Shown here in pieces: positions 52,092 through 61,507 of a stretch of DNA of 64,000 nt (position 1 is its first letter; each line of letters begins with the position of its first letter). This DNA is from Clostridiales bacterium (GTDB lineage Bacteria; Bacillota; Clostridia; Saccharofermentanales; Saccharofermentanaceae): NCBI GenBank assembly GCA_017649645.1, contig JAGCGK010000124.1, forward strand, positions 136,233 through 200,232. The letters are read 5' to 3'. Both the position numbers and the translations under genes were made by a program. The notes under the pieces are model-generated. The model was not told where the DNA came from and made no database searches. It worked only from the letters and a program-made list of their open reading frames with translations.

Positions 52092-52710
52092 AAAAGAATA
52101 TTTGGACAGCATCCGTTCAAAGCTGACGGGTCTTCCGGAGAAAGATATCAACAGTGCGATCGAGTACTACGAGGAAGCGATCGAAGACAGGATCGAGGAC
52201 GGGCTTACTGAAGAACAGGCAATAAACGCAGTAGGAACTCCTGAAGAGATAGCAGAGAAGATCTTAATGGATTCATCGATCCCGAAGCTCATCACAGCCA
52301 AGGCAAAGCCGAAAAGGACCCTTAAGGGTTGGGAGATAGCCTTGATCATAATCGGAGCACCGCTTTGGATAATCGTCGGTGCTTGGCTCCTTATCATGTT
52401 CCTTTGGGTGATACTGCTTCTTTTCAGCATGATACTCACCATCATCTGCTGCGTACTCGGAGTCATCCTCGGATCACTTATGGGAATAGCCGCAGCAATA
52501 GCACAGCTCTTCACGGGCGGAGGAGCATCATCTCTCGGACTTCTCGGTATGTGCATCATGGCACTCGGAATCGGAATGCTCCTGGTAGTACCTGTTAAGG
52601 CAGCAGTAACAGGACTTTGGGAATTGATCGCCAAGTTCATCAGATGGGTCAAAAGAAAGATCATCGGTGACAAGGCAAAGAAAACAGCAATTAATACAGA
52701 GGTAAAATAA
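52084..52710 (+). CDS. HAAS-domain (DUF1700) membrane protein
   Basis: A 208-residue protein. The N-terminal HAAS domain (MNKKEYLDSIRSKLTGLPEKD ... YYEEAIEDRIEDGLTEEQA, about 1-65) is the usual partner of PadR and DUF4097. Then there is a basic hinge and four or so hydrophobic segments (about 88-180). The HAAS domain is thought to pass a signal between membrane and PadR, but this is not proven. GGAGGG precedes ATG 52084. Confidence 0.92.
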   Translation: MNKKEYLDSIRSKLTGLPEKDINSAIEYYEEAIEDRIEDGLTEEQAINAVGTPEEIAEKILMDSSIPKLITAKAKPKRTLKGWEIALIIIGAPLWIIVGAWLLIMFLWVILLLFSMILTIICCVLGVILGSLMGIAAAIAQLFTGGGASSLGLLGMCIMALGIGMLLVVPVKAAVTGLWELIAKFIRWVKRKIIGDKAKKTAINTEVK

Positions 52711-52711
52711 T

Positions 52712-53746
52712 ATGAAACCATTTACAAAGATCTTACTTATTTCAGGCGGCGCATTAGTCGTACTCGGATTCGGTGTAACTGCTCTCGCAGCAGCTATCGG
52801 CGGAGGATTCAGCAACACATTGAACGGCGAAGCCAAAGATTACGAGATAGTTAACTACGACTTCTCCGATGACATCAATAACATCATCATCAATGAGTCA
52901 TCACATGACATTCAGATCGGCAAGTCCTCTGATTCAAATACTCATATCACCGTATATGACAACGAATATCATAAGCACACGGTAGGCGTAAACGGTGACA
53001 AACTCGAGATCTCCGTTAATACCAAAGACCAGATACTCAAGTGGTATCAGAATGTCCATATCAACTTCGGAACAGTGGAATACCCTAAGGTAGTCGTGCT
53101 TCTTCCTGAAGATGAATATCAGGATCTTAACATCAACGCAAGCAGTTCCGATCTTAATACCGATGCAGCGCTTACATTCGGCAACACGACCGTTAAGCTC
53201 TCAAGCGGAGATATTCTGTTCAACTCCAAGGTAACAGATAATGCAGACATCAAGACTACGAGCGGAGATATCCTGATCGATGATATGGATCCTGTTAAAT
53301 TGAACGTTGTTTCTTCAAGCGGAACAGTCACACTTAAGAACATAGACAATGCTTCAATAAGCACAACAACATCCAGCGGAACTACATATCTTTCCGATAT
53401 CAAAGGAACAAAGATCCAGTCAGAAGTATCATCCGGAGACATTGAACTTACAAACATTTCCGTTACGGAAAACATCAAGCTCTCTTCATCAAGCGGTGAC
53501 ATCATCCTTAACGATGTATCTGCAGACAGCCTTGAATCCATATCCTCGAGCGGAGAGTTCTCATTCTCGGATCTTTCCTTGACATCAGAAAGTTCCATCA
53601 AGACTACAAGCGGAGATGTAACCGGCAAGTCATCAGGTTTCCTGATACTTACAGATACAAACTCCGGAGATATCGATGTTGACCAGGATAAAGACGGAAC
53701 AACATTAAATATCTCTACATCATCAGGTGACATCAGCGTCAGATAA
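52712..53746 (+). CDS. DUF4097 (putative adhesin-like beta-solenoid) membrane protein
   Basis: A 344-residue protein with an N-terminal transmembrane segment (about 7-30), then a beta-solenoid of repeated strands. The motif SSGDI/TSGDI recurs at least eight times at about 20-residue intervals (e.g. LSSGDILFNSK, TTSGDILIDDM, SSSGDIILNDV, TSSGDISVR). The fold is DUF4097-like. It is the third gene of the PadR-HAAS module, known from Firmicutes as an envelope-stress-linked set. A terminator follows 23 nt after the stop. Confidence 0.9.
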   Translation: MKPFTKILLISGGALVVLGFGVTALAAAIGGGFSNTLNGEAKDYEIVNYDFSDDINNIIINESSHDIQIGKSSDSNTHITVYDNEYHKHTVGVNGDKLEISVNTKDQILKWYQNVHINFGTVEYPKVVVLLPEDEYQDLNINASSSDLNTDAALTFGNTTVKLSSGDILFNSKVTDNADIKTTSGDILIDDMDPVKLNVVSSSGTVTLKNIDNASISTTTSSGTTYLSDIKGTKIQSEVSSGDIELTNISVTENIKLSSSSGDIILNDVSADSLESISSSGEFSFSDLSLTSESSIKTTSGDVTGKSSGFLILTDTNSGDIDVDQDKDGTTLNISTSSGDISVR

Positions 53747-53769
53747 ATATTTACCCATCCTGAACGAGA

Positions 53770-53801
53770 AAGGAGCAGTCCTCCAAGGACCGCTCCTTTT
53801 T
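53770..53801 (+). terminator. Terminator of the PadR-HAAS-DUF4097 operon
   Basis: A stem AAGGAGC-a-GTCC with GGAC-c-GCTCCTT (one A-C mismatch), then TTTTTC. Confidence 0.85.
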
Positions 53802-53854
53802 CTTATTATTATGATAAAATCCTACTATATAAAATACTAAGGATGGTGATCACC

Positions 53855-54418
53855 ATGGATCTTGTAAATGCATTACTTAAAAACATGACAAATGAGTCTT
53901 CCATCGACGCTCTTAAAGGTAAGACGGGAGGATCGTCAAAGCAGGTTGAAAGTGCCGTTAAAGCAGCTATCCCTTCCCTCATCGGATCGATGACAAAGAA
54001 TGCTTCTTCCGATGAAGGTGCCAAGTCACTTCTCGGAGCATTGGGACAGCACAAGAATACCGATTCCATCTCATCACAGATCAAGAACGCAGATGAACTC
54101 GACGGCAGCAAGATCATCGCCAAGATCATGGGCGGCGGCAAGGACGATTTCATCAAGGAGATCTCGAAAAGTTCCGGTCTTGATATCACTCAATCAAAGT
54201 CAGTTCTAAGCAGCATCGCACCTGCGATCTTAAGTTCACTTTCCGCTGCTACTTCTTCAGAGAAGAAAGATGCAAAGGATGAAAAGTTAGACACATCTTC
54301 CATCGGAAGTTTTGTTAAATCCCTCGTTATGGATGAGGAAGACCAGAAGGCTGCTAAGAGCTTAAAGGGAGCATCATCCTCTTCCCTTCTCGACATCCTT
54401 AAGAAGACCGTTCTCTGA
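53855..54418 (+). CDS. DUF937 domain protein
   Basis: A 187-residue mostly helical protein. MDLVNALLKNMTNESSIDAL, KQVESAVKAAIPSLIGSMTKNA and LDITQSKSVLSSIAPAILSSL are DUF937-type segments, shared with YidB-like proteins. The function is unknown. ATG 53855 follows an extended Shine-Dalgarno (GGTGATC) very closely; ATG 53843 is the alternative. It lies between two terminators and is therefore a single-gene unit. Confidence 0.85.
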   Translation: MDLVNALLKNMTNESSIDALKGKTGGSSKQVESAVKAAIPSLIGSMTKNASSDEGAKSLLGALGQHKNTDSISSQIKNADELDGSKIIAKIMGGGKDDFIKEISKSSGLDITQSKSVLSSIAPAILSSLSAATSSEKKDAKDEKLDTSSIGSFVKSLVMDEEDQKAAKSLKGASSSSLLDILKKTVL

Positions 54419-54436
54419 TCAATCGTAACTGTTACG

Positions 54437-54471
54437 GCGCTTCGCGGACTTCATTCGCGGGGCGCTTTTTT
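54437..54471 (+). terminator. Terminator of the DUF937 gene
   Basis: GCGCTTCGCG (54437-54446) pairs with CGCGGGGCGC (54456-54465, two G-T pairs), followed by six T residues. Confidence 0.88.
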
Positions 54472-54508
54472 ATTAGAATTTTTCGGTGCTTTCATTGTAG
54501 TTTATCTG

Positions 54509-54538
54509 TTGTTGAAGATATATGGCGGATAATATAAT
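54509..54538 (+). promoter_or_regulatory. Predicted promoter of the MoxR operon
   Basis: TTGTTG (54509-54514), 18 bp, TATAAT (54533-54538). Confidence 0.55.
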
Positions 54539-54569
54539 TAACGTAACGATATTTGCAAAGGGGATAACT

Positions 54570-55541
54570 ATGGATAACAACATTGCTTCCAAGATAAAAG
54601 AAAACGTATCAAGTGTAATCGTGGGAAAGGACAAGCAGATCGAGCTGCTGCTCGTAGCTTTGGTAGTCGGCGGTCACGTTCTTCTCGAAGACGTTCCGGG
54701 AACCGGAAAGACCAAGACTGCAAGATCTCTTGCTCAGTCACTGGATCTGGATTTTAAGCGTATCCAGTTTACCATCGACCTTCTCCCTTCTGACCTTACG
54801 GGTATCCATTACTTCGACAGAAGCCAGGATAAGTTCATCTTCAGACCGGGACCGCTGTTCACCAATATCCTTCTGGCAGACGAGATCAACCGTGCAACTG
54901 CAAGGACACAGTCGAGCCTTCTCGAGTGTATGGAAGAAAAGCAGGTTACGGTCGATGGTGAGACAAGACAGCTTCAGGCTCCGTTCATGGTAATCGCTAC
55001 ACAGAACCCGATCGAATCACAGGGAACATTCCCTCTTCCTGAAGCTCAGCTCGACAGATTCCTTCTGATGCTTTCCATGGATTATCCTACACACGAAGAA
55101 AGTATCTCCATCCTTAAGAGATTTGCTACAGAAGATCCGCTCACGACATTAAAGTCTGTTGCTGAACCTTCCGAGCTTCTTAAGATGCAGGAAGATGCAA
55201 AGAAAGTATTCGTTTCAGATGATCTTTATGCATATGCTACCGATATAGTAGAAGCAACGAGAAACAGTTCCGACATAAGGATCGGAGCCAGCCCTCGTGC
55301 ACTCATCTCATACGTTGCGGCATGTAAGGCTCTCGCTCTTTTAAGAGGCAGAGACTATGTAACACCGGACGACTTCAAGGAACTCGCAGTACCTGTTCTC
55401 GCACACAGGCTCACCGTCCGTTCCGCAGGTTCGTTCGGTTCTGACGGAACATTCGTAACAGCAAGGACAGTCGCTGCTTCTGCGATCAACAGGATCCTTG
55501 ATACCGTCTCATGCCCGACGGAGGATTTCAGCCGCAAATGA
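54570..55541 (+). CDS. MoxR family AAA+ ATPase
   Basis: A 323-residue ATPase. Walker A is LLEDVPGTGKTK (about 39-50), Walker B ILLADEINRA, sensor 1 ATQNPIESQGTFPLPEAQLDRF. MoxR proteins act as chaperone-like remodelers with VWA or DUF58 partners. AAAGGGG precedes ATG 54570. The stop overlaps the DUF58 start (ATGA). Confidence 0.96.
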   Translation: MDNNIASKIKENVSSVIVGKDKQIELLLVALVVGGHVLLEDVPGTGKTKTARSLAQSLDLDFKRIQFTIDLLPSDLTGIHYFDRSQDKFIFRPGPLFTNILLADEINRATARTQSSLLECMEEKQVTVDGETRQLQAPFMVIATQNPIESQGTFPLPEAQLDRFLLMLSMDYPTHEESISILKRFATEDPLTTLKSVAEPSELLKMQEDAKKVFVSDDLYAYATDIVEATRNSSDIRIGASPRALISYVAACKALALLRGRDYVTPDDFKELAVPVLAHRLTVRSAGSFGSDGTFVTARTVAASAINRILDTVSCPTEDFSRK

Positions 55542-56662
55542 CGATAGTAGTATTCTTCGCATTTCTTCTGGTGCTCGTTCTGATAGAACTCATCTATTAC
55601 GGAAAGCACGCCATGGAAGATCTCGATCTTGACGTCCGTTTCTCCAAGCCTGTCGCAGGCCACGGCGAGATGATCGAGGTTATTGAGGTTGCGCAGAATA
55701 ATAAGAAGTTGCGTCTTCCGTTCGTCCTTCTTAAGTTCGAGGCTCCGACAGCCATCGAATTTCAGGACATGACGAACACTTCCGTGTCCGACCTTCTTTA
55801 TCGTGAAGACATGCTCTCCATGAAACCTTTTTCGAGGCATACGAGAAAGATAAAGGCGAAATGTCTAAGGCGCGGATACTACACATTCCCGAGAATAACC
55901 ATCTCGTCGACTGATCTTCTTTTTATCGAGAAACTTTCACGTGAGTTTCCGAATGATGCGACTTTGACCATCCTTCCGCAAAGGCTCTCACCTGACGAGA
56001 TCAGGACTTTGCTCTCGATCACCTTCAGCGATATCCAGCAAAGAAGAACGCTTCTTACGGACCCGTTCTCTTTCGCGGGCATCCGTGAATATCAGCCGTG
56101 GGATCCGATGAAGTCCGTTAACTGGACTGCATCTGCCAAAGTCGGCGACTACATGGTAAATCAGAACGCGTCAACTTCAACGAAGAAGGTCACGGTGTTC
56201 CTTAACCTGGATTTTTATAACCAGAAGAGATCCATGCCTTTACTTGAAAAATCGATAAGTCTCGCATTCACTTACCTTTGCGAGCTTTCCGAGCAGGGCA
56301 TCCCTACCCTTCTATTCGCTAATGGCGTTGATACCGTAACCAAAAGCCCTGTTATTTCAGAGCAGGCTTCGGTTGACGTTACAAAACCTGCCATTGACCT
56401 CGCGCGTGTCGATCTTAATGCCGACAGAGTTTCTTTCATCGAGCTTGTCGAAAACAATATCGGATCAACAGGTATAGACGACCTCATCGTCATCATATCT
56501 CCAAGGTCCGACAGTAACATACAAAATTATCTTATCGACCTGAAGCAGAGAAGGACTTCTATGAAGTGGGTCATCCCGACTTATAAGTCAACTCCGCTCC
56601 CGCCTTTGGACGCGGAATTATCTTCCAACATCATTAAGTGGGAGGTGAGCGGTCATGACTAA
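55538..56662 (+). CDS. DUF58 domain protein
   Basis: A 374-residue protein with an N-terminal hydrophobic segment (about 2-20), a beta-rich part, and the DUF58 signature FAGIREYQPWDPMKSVNWTASAK followed by a VWA-like fold (VTVFLNLDF). It is the usual partner of MoxR. ATG 55538 overlaps the MoxR stop codon; the reading frame is open back to 55511, where no ribosome site is seen. It overlaps the next gene by 8 nt. Confidence 0.9.
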   Translation: MTIVVFFAFLLVLVLIELIYYGKHAMEDLDLDVRFSKPVAGHGEMIEVIEVAQNNKKLRLPFVLLKFEAPTAIEFQDMTNTSVSDLLYREDMLSMKPFSRHTRKIKAKCLRRGYYTFPRITISSTDLLFIEKLSREFPNDATLTILPQRLSPDEIRTLLSITFSDIQQRRTLLTDPFSFAGIREYQPWDPMKSVNWTASAKVGDYMVNQNASTSTKKVTVFLNLDFYNQKRSMPLLEKSISLAFTYLCELSEQGIPTLLFANGVDTVTKSPVISEQASVDVTKPAIDLARVDLNADRVSFIELVENNIGSTGIDDLIVIISPRSDSNIQNYLIDLKQRRTSMKWVIPTYKSTPLPPLDAELSSNIIKWEVSGHD

Positions 56663-57881
56663 TGAGAAAAAAGCTTTCTTCGTAGCAGACGGTATCTTGC
56701 CTGATTTTCTGATATCCGTCATCTTCTTCCTGACTTCACTTCTCGTCCAGTCGGTCATCATAAGTTTCCTTCCTCTCATAGAGATGGAATATTCATGGCA
56801 GATGTACGGCATCGTTGTCATCGCCGCATTCCTTTTCATACGAAGAACGAAGCTTTCGAACATGATGATGATAGGCGCTCATATCCTTACGATAGTCGCT
56901 TATGTTTTAGTACTGAAATACGCTCTGGGATTTACGGATACCCTGCAGCTGTTCGGCTTTGCCGCGATAGCGATCGCCAACGGTTTCTACTCCATGGCCC
57001 AGCGTTATAAGCTTCCGGGAGGTAAGAAGCTCAAATCCTATTCCGAGTTGTACTTACTGTCTGTGGCAATGCACTTCGTTATCGGAATACTTTTCTATAT
57101 CGGAGCAGGAACAGATACATCGATCTTGAGTATCATCCTTTGGAGTCTTATCGTCATCTCCTGCTTCTATGTTATCGCAAGACAGATGAACGTACTAAGC
57201 GACAAGTATGCTCACACAATAGAATCACAGCCGGTCGATGATGTAAGAAGATATAACTATATAACGGTTATCACGATCCTCGGAGTCCTTATCATAGCGA
57301 TAATCCTCCTTTACATCTTCCCCGTCGAGTCATTAAGCGCAGCGGTCGCATTCATCGTCAAGATGTCGGGAAGATTCTTCGTAAGGATCATCAAGTTCTT
57401 GGCTTCCCTTTTTAAAGGCGACAAGACTGCAGGCTATAAACTTTTGGAACCGGAAGAGGAAGAAAAGGAAGATGAGGAACTTCAAAACGCTCCGACTCCT
57501 GTCCTGGATTTCCTGCTCAAAGTAGTTATCGTTATAGCGATCGCACTTATTCTCTTCGGTCTTTATAAGCTCTTACGTTACATCATGAAGAGGTTCAATC
57601 ATGAAGGAAGAGTTCAGTTCATGAGCGGAAGCAACGTAGTAGATATCATCGAGGACGTAGAAAAGAAAGAGCGCTTCAAGTTAAAGCTCGACTTCGGCCG
57701 CGGTGAAGAATATAAGATCAGAAAAAAATACTATGGCAAAGTCATAAAGGCGATAAAACACGGTAAGGATATTACCGATTCCTCGTCGCCGAATGAGATC
57801 AAGGATATCATGGCAGGATCAGATAAGGAGTTTGAGACTTTGTCACAACAGTACGAGAAAGTGCGTTACGACAAAAGGTAA
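56655..57881 (+). CDS. Membrane protein with DUF4129-like C-terminus
   Basis: A 408-residue protein with about seven to eight hydrophobic segments (20-230 and about 275-305), separated by an acidic loop (EPEEEEKEDEE). The C-terminal soluble part ends SSSPNEIKDIMAGSDKEFETLSQQYEKVRYDK, in which the LSQQYEKVRY end resembles DUF4129 of TgpA-like proteins that belong with MoxR-DUF58. No transglutaminase core is present. GGAGGTGAGC precedes the ATG. Confidence 0.7.
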   Translation: MTNEKKAFFVADGILPDFLISVIFFLTSLLVQSVIISFLPLIEMEYSWQMYGIVVIAAFLFIRRTKLSNMMMIGAHILTIVAYVLVLKYALGFTDTLQLFGFAAIAIANGFYSMAQRYKLPGGKKLKSYSELYLLSVAMHFVIGILFYIGAGTDTSILSIILWSLIVISCFYVIARQMNVLSDKYAHTIESQPVDDVRRYNYITVITILGVLIIAIILLYIFPVESLSAAVAFIVKMSGRFFVRIIKFLASLFKGDKTAGYKLLEPEEEEKEDEELQNAPTPVLDFLLKVVIVIAIALILFGLYKLLRYIMKRFNHEGRVQFMSGSNVVDIIEDVEKKERFKLKLDFGRGEEYKIRKKYYGKVIKAIKHGKDITDSSSPNEIKDIMAGSDKEFETLSQQYEKVRYDKR

Positions 57882-57909
57882 TTGACACAATGTATTTGTA
57901 GGTTATAAT
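57882..57909 (+). promoter_or_regulatory. Predicted promoter of the thi operon
   Basis: TTGACA (57882-57887), 16 bp, TATAAT (57904-57909): both hexamers are perfect. The start would fall at about 57915, the first base of the riboswitch P1 stem. Confidence 0.88.
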
Positions 57910-57913
57910 TCTA

Positions 57914-58005
57914 TCCGTACACGGGTGCTTGTAACTCAGGCTGAGATGAAGTAATTGAGCTTCGAACCGATTACCTGATTTGGATAATGCCAACGTAGGG
58001 ACGGA
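57914..58005 (+). promoter_or_regulatory. TPP riboswitch (THI element)
   Basis: Conserved blocks are all visible: ACGGGTGC, CTGAGATGAAG (pyrimidine-sensor helix region), ACCGATTACCTGATTTGGAT and AATGCCAACGTAGGGACG. P1 forms from TCCGT (57914-57918) with ACGGA (58001-58005). It binds thiamine pyrophosphate and turns off the genes downstream, which are all thiamine genes. Confidence 0.97.
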
Positions 58006-58036
58006 CTTTTTACGACTTACATTTGACTAGACTTTT

Positions 58037-58069
58037 AAGGAAGTTTCCAAATCAGGGAACTTCCTTTTT
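58037..58069 (+). terminator. Riboswitch-controlled terminator
   Basis: A 12-bp stem (58037-58048 with 58055-58066, one T-G pair), 6-nt loop, then TTTTTG. Its position between the TPP aptamer and thiS indicates control by premature termination. Confidence 0.9.
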
Positions 58070-58094
58070 GTTTGCTTTGAATGGAGGTGACCTG

Positions 58095-58289
58095 ATGGTT
58101 AAAGTTAACGGAAAAGAATTGGACATAGCCGGTATGACAATTACCGACTATCTTAAGACCACCGCTTATGAACTTAAGTATATTGCCGTAGAGAAAAACA
58201 CGATGATAGTTCCTAAGGCCAAATACGATGAGACTATTATCGAAGACGGTGATGTTATCGAGGTAGTAAGTTTTGTAGGAGGCGGCTGA
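58095..58289 (+). CDS. thiS: Sulfur carrier protein ThiS
   Basis: The 64 residues end in the required Gly-Gly (SFVGGG). The ubiquitin-like fold is seen in MVKVNGKELDIAGMTITDYL. Its C-terminus is adenylated by ThiF and thiocarboxylated to deliver sulfur for the thiazole ring. ATG 58095 follows GGAGGTGA; the open frame starts earlier, inside the riboswitch terminator. The stop overlaps the thiF start (TGATG). Confidence 0.96.
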   Translation: MVKVNGKELDIAGMTITDYLKTTAYELKYIAVEKNTMIVPKAKYDETIIEDGDVIEVVSFVGGG

Positions 58290-58924
58290 TGATCCCGACA
58301 GAAAAAGAAATGAACGACGCGTTGGAAGAACGGGTCGGCAAAGAAAATCTTCAGAAACTTAAGTCATCAACGGTTGCAGTCTTGGGACTTGGGGGTCTCG
58401 GATCAAACGTATCTGTTTCACTCGCAAGAGCCGGAGTAGGTAAACTCATATTGGCTGATTTTGACAAGGTCGATATCACCAATCTCAACCGTCAGCAATA
58501 CAAGGCCTCGCAGCTCGGGATACCTAAGACTGAAGCCATTTTCGAGAATCTAAAGGAGATAGCTCCTTATCTTGAGATAAAGACTTATGAAGAAAGGATC
58601 ACAGAAGAAAATATCGAACGTATCTGCAAGGATGCGGACATAATCTGTGAGGCTTTTGATAATCCGGAAGCTAAGGCAATGCTGGTAAACCATGTTCTCG
58701 AAAACATGCCGGACAAATACCTCGTGGCCGCATCCGGAATGGCCGGATTCGACAGTACGAACCTAATAAAGACACGTAAACTGTCATCAAAGTTTTTCAT
58801 ATGCGGAGACGGAATAAGCGATGTCAACGACGGCATCGGACTTGTTTCTTCAAGGGTCATGGCCTGCGCCGCTCATGAGGCACATATGATAGTAAGGATA
58901 ATAATCGGAGAGGATAACGAATAA
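58289..58924 (+). CDS. thiF: ThiS adenylyltransferase ThiF (short form)
   Basis: A 211-residue E1-like enzyme. The nucleotide motif [29 protein letters not shown] is present (core GLGGLGSNV), followed by [16 protein letters not shown]. It is shorter than E. coli ThiF and lacks its CxxC zinc pairs and C-terminal part, as in other clostridial ThiF proteins of this operon type. It activates the ThiS C-terminus. Confidence 0.93.
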   Translation: MIPTEKEMNDALEERVGKENLQKLKSSTVAVLGLGGLGSNVSVSLARAGVGKLILADFDKVDITNLNRQQYKASQLGIPKTEAIFENLKEIAPYLEIKTYEERITEENIERICKDADIICEAFDNPEAKAMLVNHVLENMPDKYLVAASGMAGFDSTNLIKTRKLSSKFFICGDGISDVNDGIGLVSSRVMACAAHEAHMIVRIIIGEDNE

Positions 58925-58925
58925 T

Positions 58926-59693
58926 ATGGACGACAAACTTATAATCGCCGGACACGAATTTGATTCCAGGTTCATATTAGGATCAGGAAAATATTCACTT
59001 AAGCTCATCGAAGCAGCCGTTAAGGATGCAGGTGCCCAGATAATCACTCTGGCAGTCCGAAGAGCCAACACCCGGGAAAAAGAAAACATCTTAGACTATA
59101 TTCCGAAGGGAGTTACTCTCCTTCCGAACACAAGCGGAGCAAGGACCGCCGAAGAAGCGGTACGTATCGCAAGACTCGCGAGAGAACTTGGCTGCGGAGA
59201 CTTCGTTAAGATCGAGATCATGAAAGATACCAAGTATCTGCTCCCTGATAACTACGAGACAATCAAGGCAACGGAGATCCTCGCCAACGAAGGCTTCATC
59301 GTCATGCCTTACATGTATCCGGATCTTAATGTTGCAAGGTCACTTAAGGATGCAGGTGCTGCAACTATCATGCCTCTCGGAGCTCCGATCGGTTCCAACT
59401 CGGGACTAGCTACAAAGAGTTTCATTCAGATATTAATTGACGAGATCGACCTTCCGATAATCGTCGATGCAGGCATCGGCAAACCTTCTCAGGCATGTGA
59501 AGCTATGGAAATGGGTGCGGCTGCTATCATGGCCAATACAGCTCTTGCAACTGCAGGAGATCTTCCGCTGATGGCTTCAGCATTTAAGGATGCGATCATC
59601 GCAGGACGTAAGGCTTATCTTGCAGGTCTTGGAAGAGTACTAACAAGAGGCGCCAGCGCCTCCGATCCTCTAACCGGATTTCTTAGGGATTAA
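58926..59693 (+). CDS. thiG: Thiazole synthase ThiG
   Basis: A 255-residue TIM-barrel enzyme that builds the thiazole phosphate from deoxyxylulose phosphate, dehydroglycine and ThiS thiocarboxylate. [13 protein letters not shown] at the start, [20 protein letters not shown], and [13 protein letters not shown] and [18 protein letters not shown] near the end are signatures. It begins 1 nt after thiF. Confidence 0.97.
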   Translation: MDDKLIIAGHEFDSRFILGSGKYSLKLIEAAVKDAGAQIITLAVRRANTREKENILDYIPKGVTLLPNTSGARTAEEAVRIARLARELGCGDFVKIEIMKDTKYLLPDNYETIKATEILANEGFIVMPYMYPDLNVARSLKDAGAATIMPLGAPIGSNSGLATKSFIQILIDEIDLPIIVDAGIGKPSQACEAMEMGAAAIMANTALATAGDLPLMASAFKDAIIAGRKAYLAGLGRVLTRGASASDPLTGFLRD

Positions 59694-59706
59694 GAGGTAA
59701 CCGTTA

Positions 59707-60957
59707 ATGGAGAATAATTATCTTATCGATTCCGAATTCTTATCCAAAGAAGCGTTGGAGAAAAAGCACCGCTTGGAAAATGATCCTTCCTCCAGGACCG
59801 ACCATATGAAGTATATGGAAGGAATGGAAGTGATCGAATCTGACATTTGCCATAAGGTCATGAGCGAGATGGATTCTTATGACTACACAAAGTATACCGC
59901 CGTGGATGTTCAAAAAGCCCTGGAGCACGAGAAATGCACGATAGAAGATTTCAAGGCACTTCTGTCCCCTGCCGCTGAGCCATTCCTTGAAAAGATGGCT
60001 CAAAAGGCGCGACTTGAGACATCCAAACACTTCGGAAATACGGTCTACATCTTCACTCCTTTGTATATCGCGAACTACTGCGAGAACTATTGCGTTTATT
60101 GCGGTTTCAACTGCTATAACCACATCCGCAGGATGAAGCTCAGCATGGATCAGATAGAAAAAGAGATGAAGATCATCGCCGAAAGCGGCATGGAAGAGAT
60201 ACTGATCCTCACAGGTGAAAGCCGTGCTCAAAGTAATGTCGAATACATAGGTGAAGCCTGTAAGCTCGCCAGGAAATATTTCAGGCTCGTGGGCCTCGAG
60301 ATCTATCCTGTAAACACGGACGAGTATCGCTACCTTCATGAATGCGGTGCTGATTATGTAACCGTTTTCCAGGAGACATATGACACGGTCAAGTATGAGA
60401 CTTTGCATCTCATGGGTCATAAGCGTGTATGGCCTTATAGGTTCGACGCTCAGGAAAGAGCACTGATGGGAGGTATGAGAGGAGTCGCTTTCTCGGCTCT
60501 TCTCGGTCTTTCTGATTTTCGAAAAGACGCACTTGCCAGTGCCCTTCATGTATATTTTCTTCAGCGAAAATACCCGCAGGCCGAGATGTCTTTATCATGC
60601 CCGAGACTAAGGCCTATCATCAATAACGAGAAGATCGATCCTTTGGATGTTCACGAGAAGCAGTTATGTCAAGTTCTCTGCGCCTACAGGATCTTCCTTC
60701 CGTTTGTCGGAATAACCGTATCATCAAGAGAGAGCGCCAGCTTCAGAAACGGCATCGTCAAGATCTGCGCCACCAAGGTATCCGCAGGCGTATCCACCGG
60801 AATCGGTGATCACGAGAAAAAGTACGAAGGAAAGGAGTCGGACAGCGTAGGAGATGAGCAGTTCGAGATCGAGGATTCAAGAAGCCTCAGATCGATGTAT
60901 GACGATATCTCGGGTGAAGGCCTTCAGCCTGTCCTTAACGACTATCTTTATGTCTGA
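59707..60957 (+). CDS. thiH: 2-iminoacetate synthase ThiH (radical SAM)
   Basis: A 416-residue radical SAM enzyme that cleaves tyrosine to dehydroglycine and p-cresol, the anaerobic route. The cluster motif CENYCVYCGF is near residues 123-132. GLEIYPVNTDEY and FQETYDTVKYETLH follow. Choosing ThiH rather than ThiO fits an anaerobe. It overlaps the next gene by 8 nt. Confidence 0.96.
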   Translation: MENNYLIDSEFLSKEALEKKHRLENDPSSRTDHMKYMEGMEVIESDICHKVMSEMDSYDYTKYTAVDVQKALEHEKCTIEDFKALLSPAAEPFLEKMAQKARLETSKHFGNTVYIFTPLYIANYCENYCVYCGFNCYNHIRRMKLSMDQIEKEMKIIAESGMEEILILTGESRAQSNVEYIGEACKLARKYFRLVGLEIYPVNTDEYRYLHECGADYVTVFQETYDTVKYETLHLMGHKRVWPYRFDAQERALMGGMRGVAFSALLGLSDFRKDALASALHVYFLQRKYPQAEMSLSCPRLRPIINNEKIDPLDVHEKQLCQVLCAYRIFLPFVGITVSSRESASFRNGIVKICATKVSAGVSTGIGDHEKKYEGKESDSVGDEQFEIEDSRSLRSMYDDISGEGLQPVLNDYLYV

Positions 60958-61501
60958 CATCATCGTAGTCACCAACAGAAAACTCGTAACCGGAGACTTC
61001 CTAACAAGGATCACTGAGATATGTAAGTATTCCCCAAAGGCGATCATCCTTCGCGAGAAAGACCTGCCGGAAAAAGAGTATCTGGAACTAGCAGGCAAGG
61101 TTAAAAATATCTGCGACGAATACAAAGTTACGTTCATATCGCATACTTTCCCATTAGGAGAGAATATACATTATCCTCTTGATCTGTTCAGAAAAGATGA
61201 CGGTATGACAGTCGGAACGTCAGTACATTCCGCAGATGATGCGATCAAGGCGGAAGCTATGGGCGCGGATTATCTTATAGCAGGACATGTTTTCGAGACG
61301 GACTGTAAAAAAGGACTCCCGGGAAGAGGAATAGAATTCATCAAAGAAGTTACGGGAAATGTATCGATACCGGTCTATGCCATAGGAGGCATAGATCCCG
61401 ATAATTTCCGCTCGGTCCTGGAAGCCGGAGCAAAAGGCGTATGCATTATGAGCAGCGCCATGACATCACAAAATGCCGGAGAACTCTTCTCCGCTTTTTG
61501 A
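60950..61501 (+). CDS. thiE: Thiamine phosphate synthase / TenI family protein
   Basis: A 183-residue TIM-barrel protein with ILREKDLPEKEYLELA near the start, GTSVHSADDAIKAEAMGADYLIAGHVF in the middle and PVYAIGGIDPDN near the end (VYAIGGI core). ThiE joins the pyrimidine and thiazole; TenI tautomerises the thiazole. The two families are close, and this short form could be either, so the symbol is tentative. ATG 60950 lies inside the thiH 3' end. Confidence 0.75.
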   Translation: MSDIIVVTNRKLVTGDFLTRITEICKYSPKAIILREKDLPEKEYLELAGKVKNICDEYKVTFISHTFPLGENIHYPLDLFRKDDGMTVGTSVHSADDAIKAEAMGADYLIAGHVFETDCKKGLPGRGIEFIKEVTGNVSIPVYAIGGIDPDNFRSVLEAGAKGVCIMSSAMTSQNAGELFSAF

Positions 61502-61507
61502 ATATAT

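Noticed and set aside
59740-60549. 269-codon open frame on the minus strand inside thiH
   Set aside because: Antisense to a well-supported gene and with no recognisable domain or ribosome site; a codon-bias shadow.
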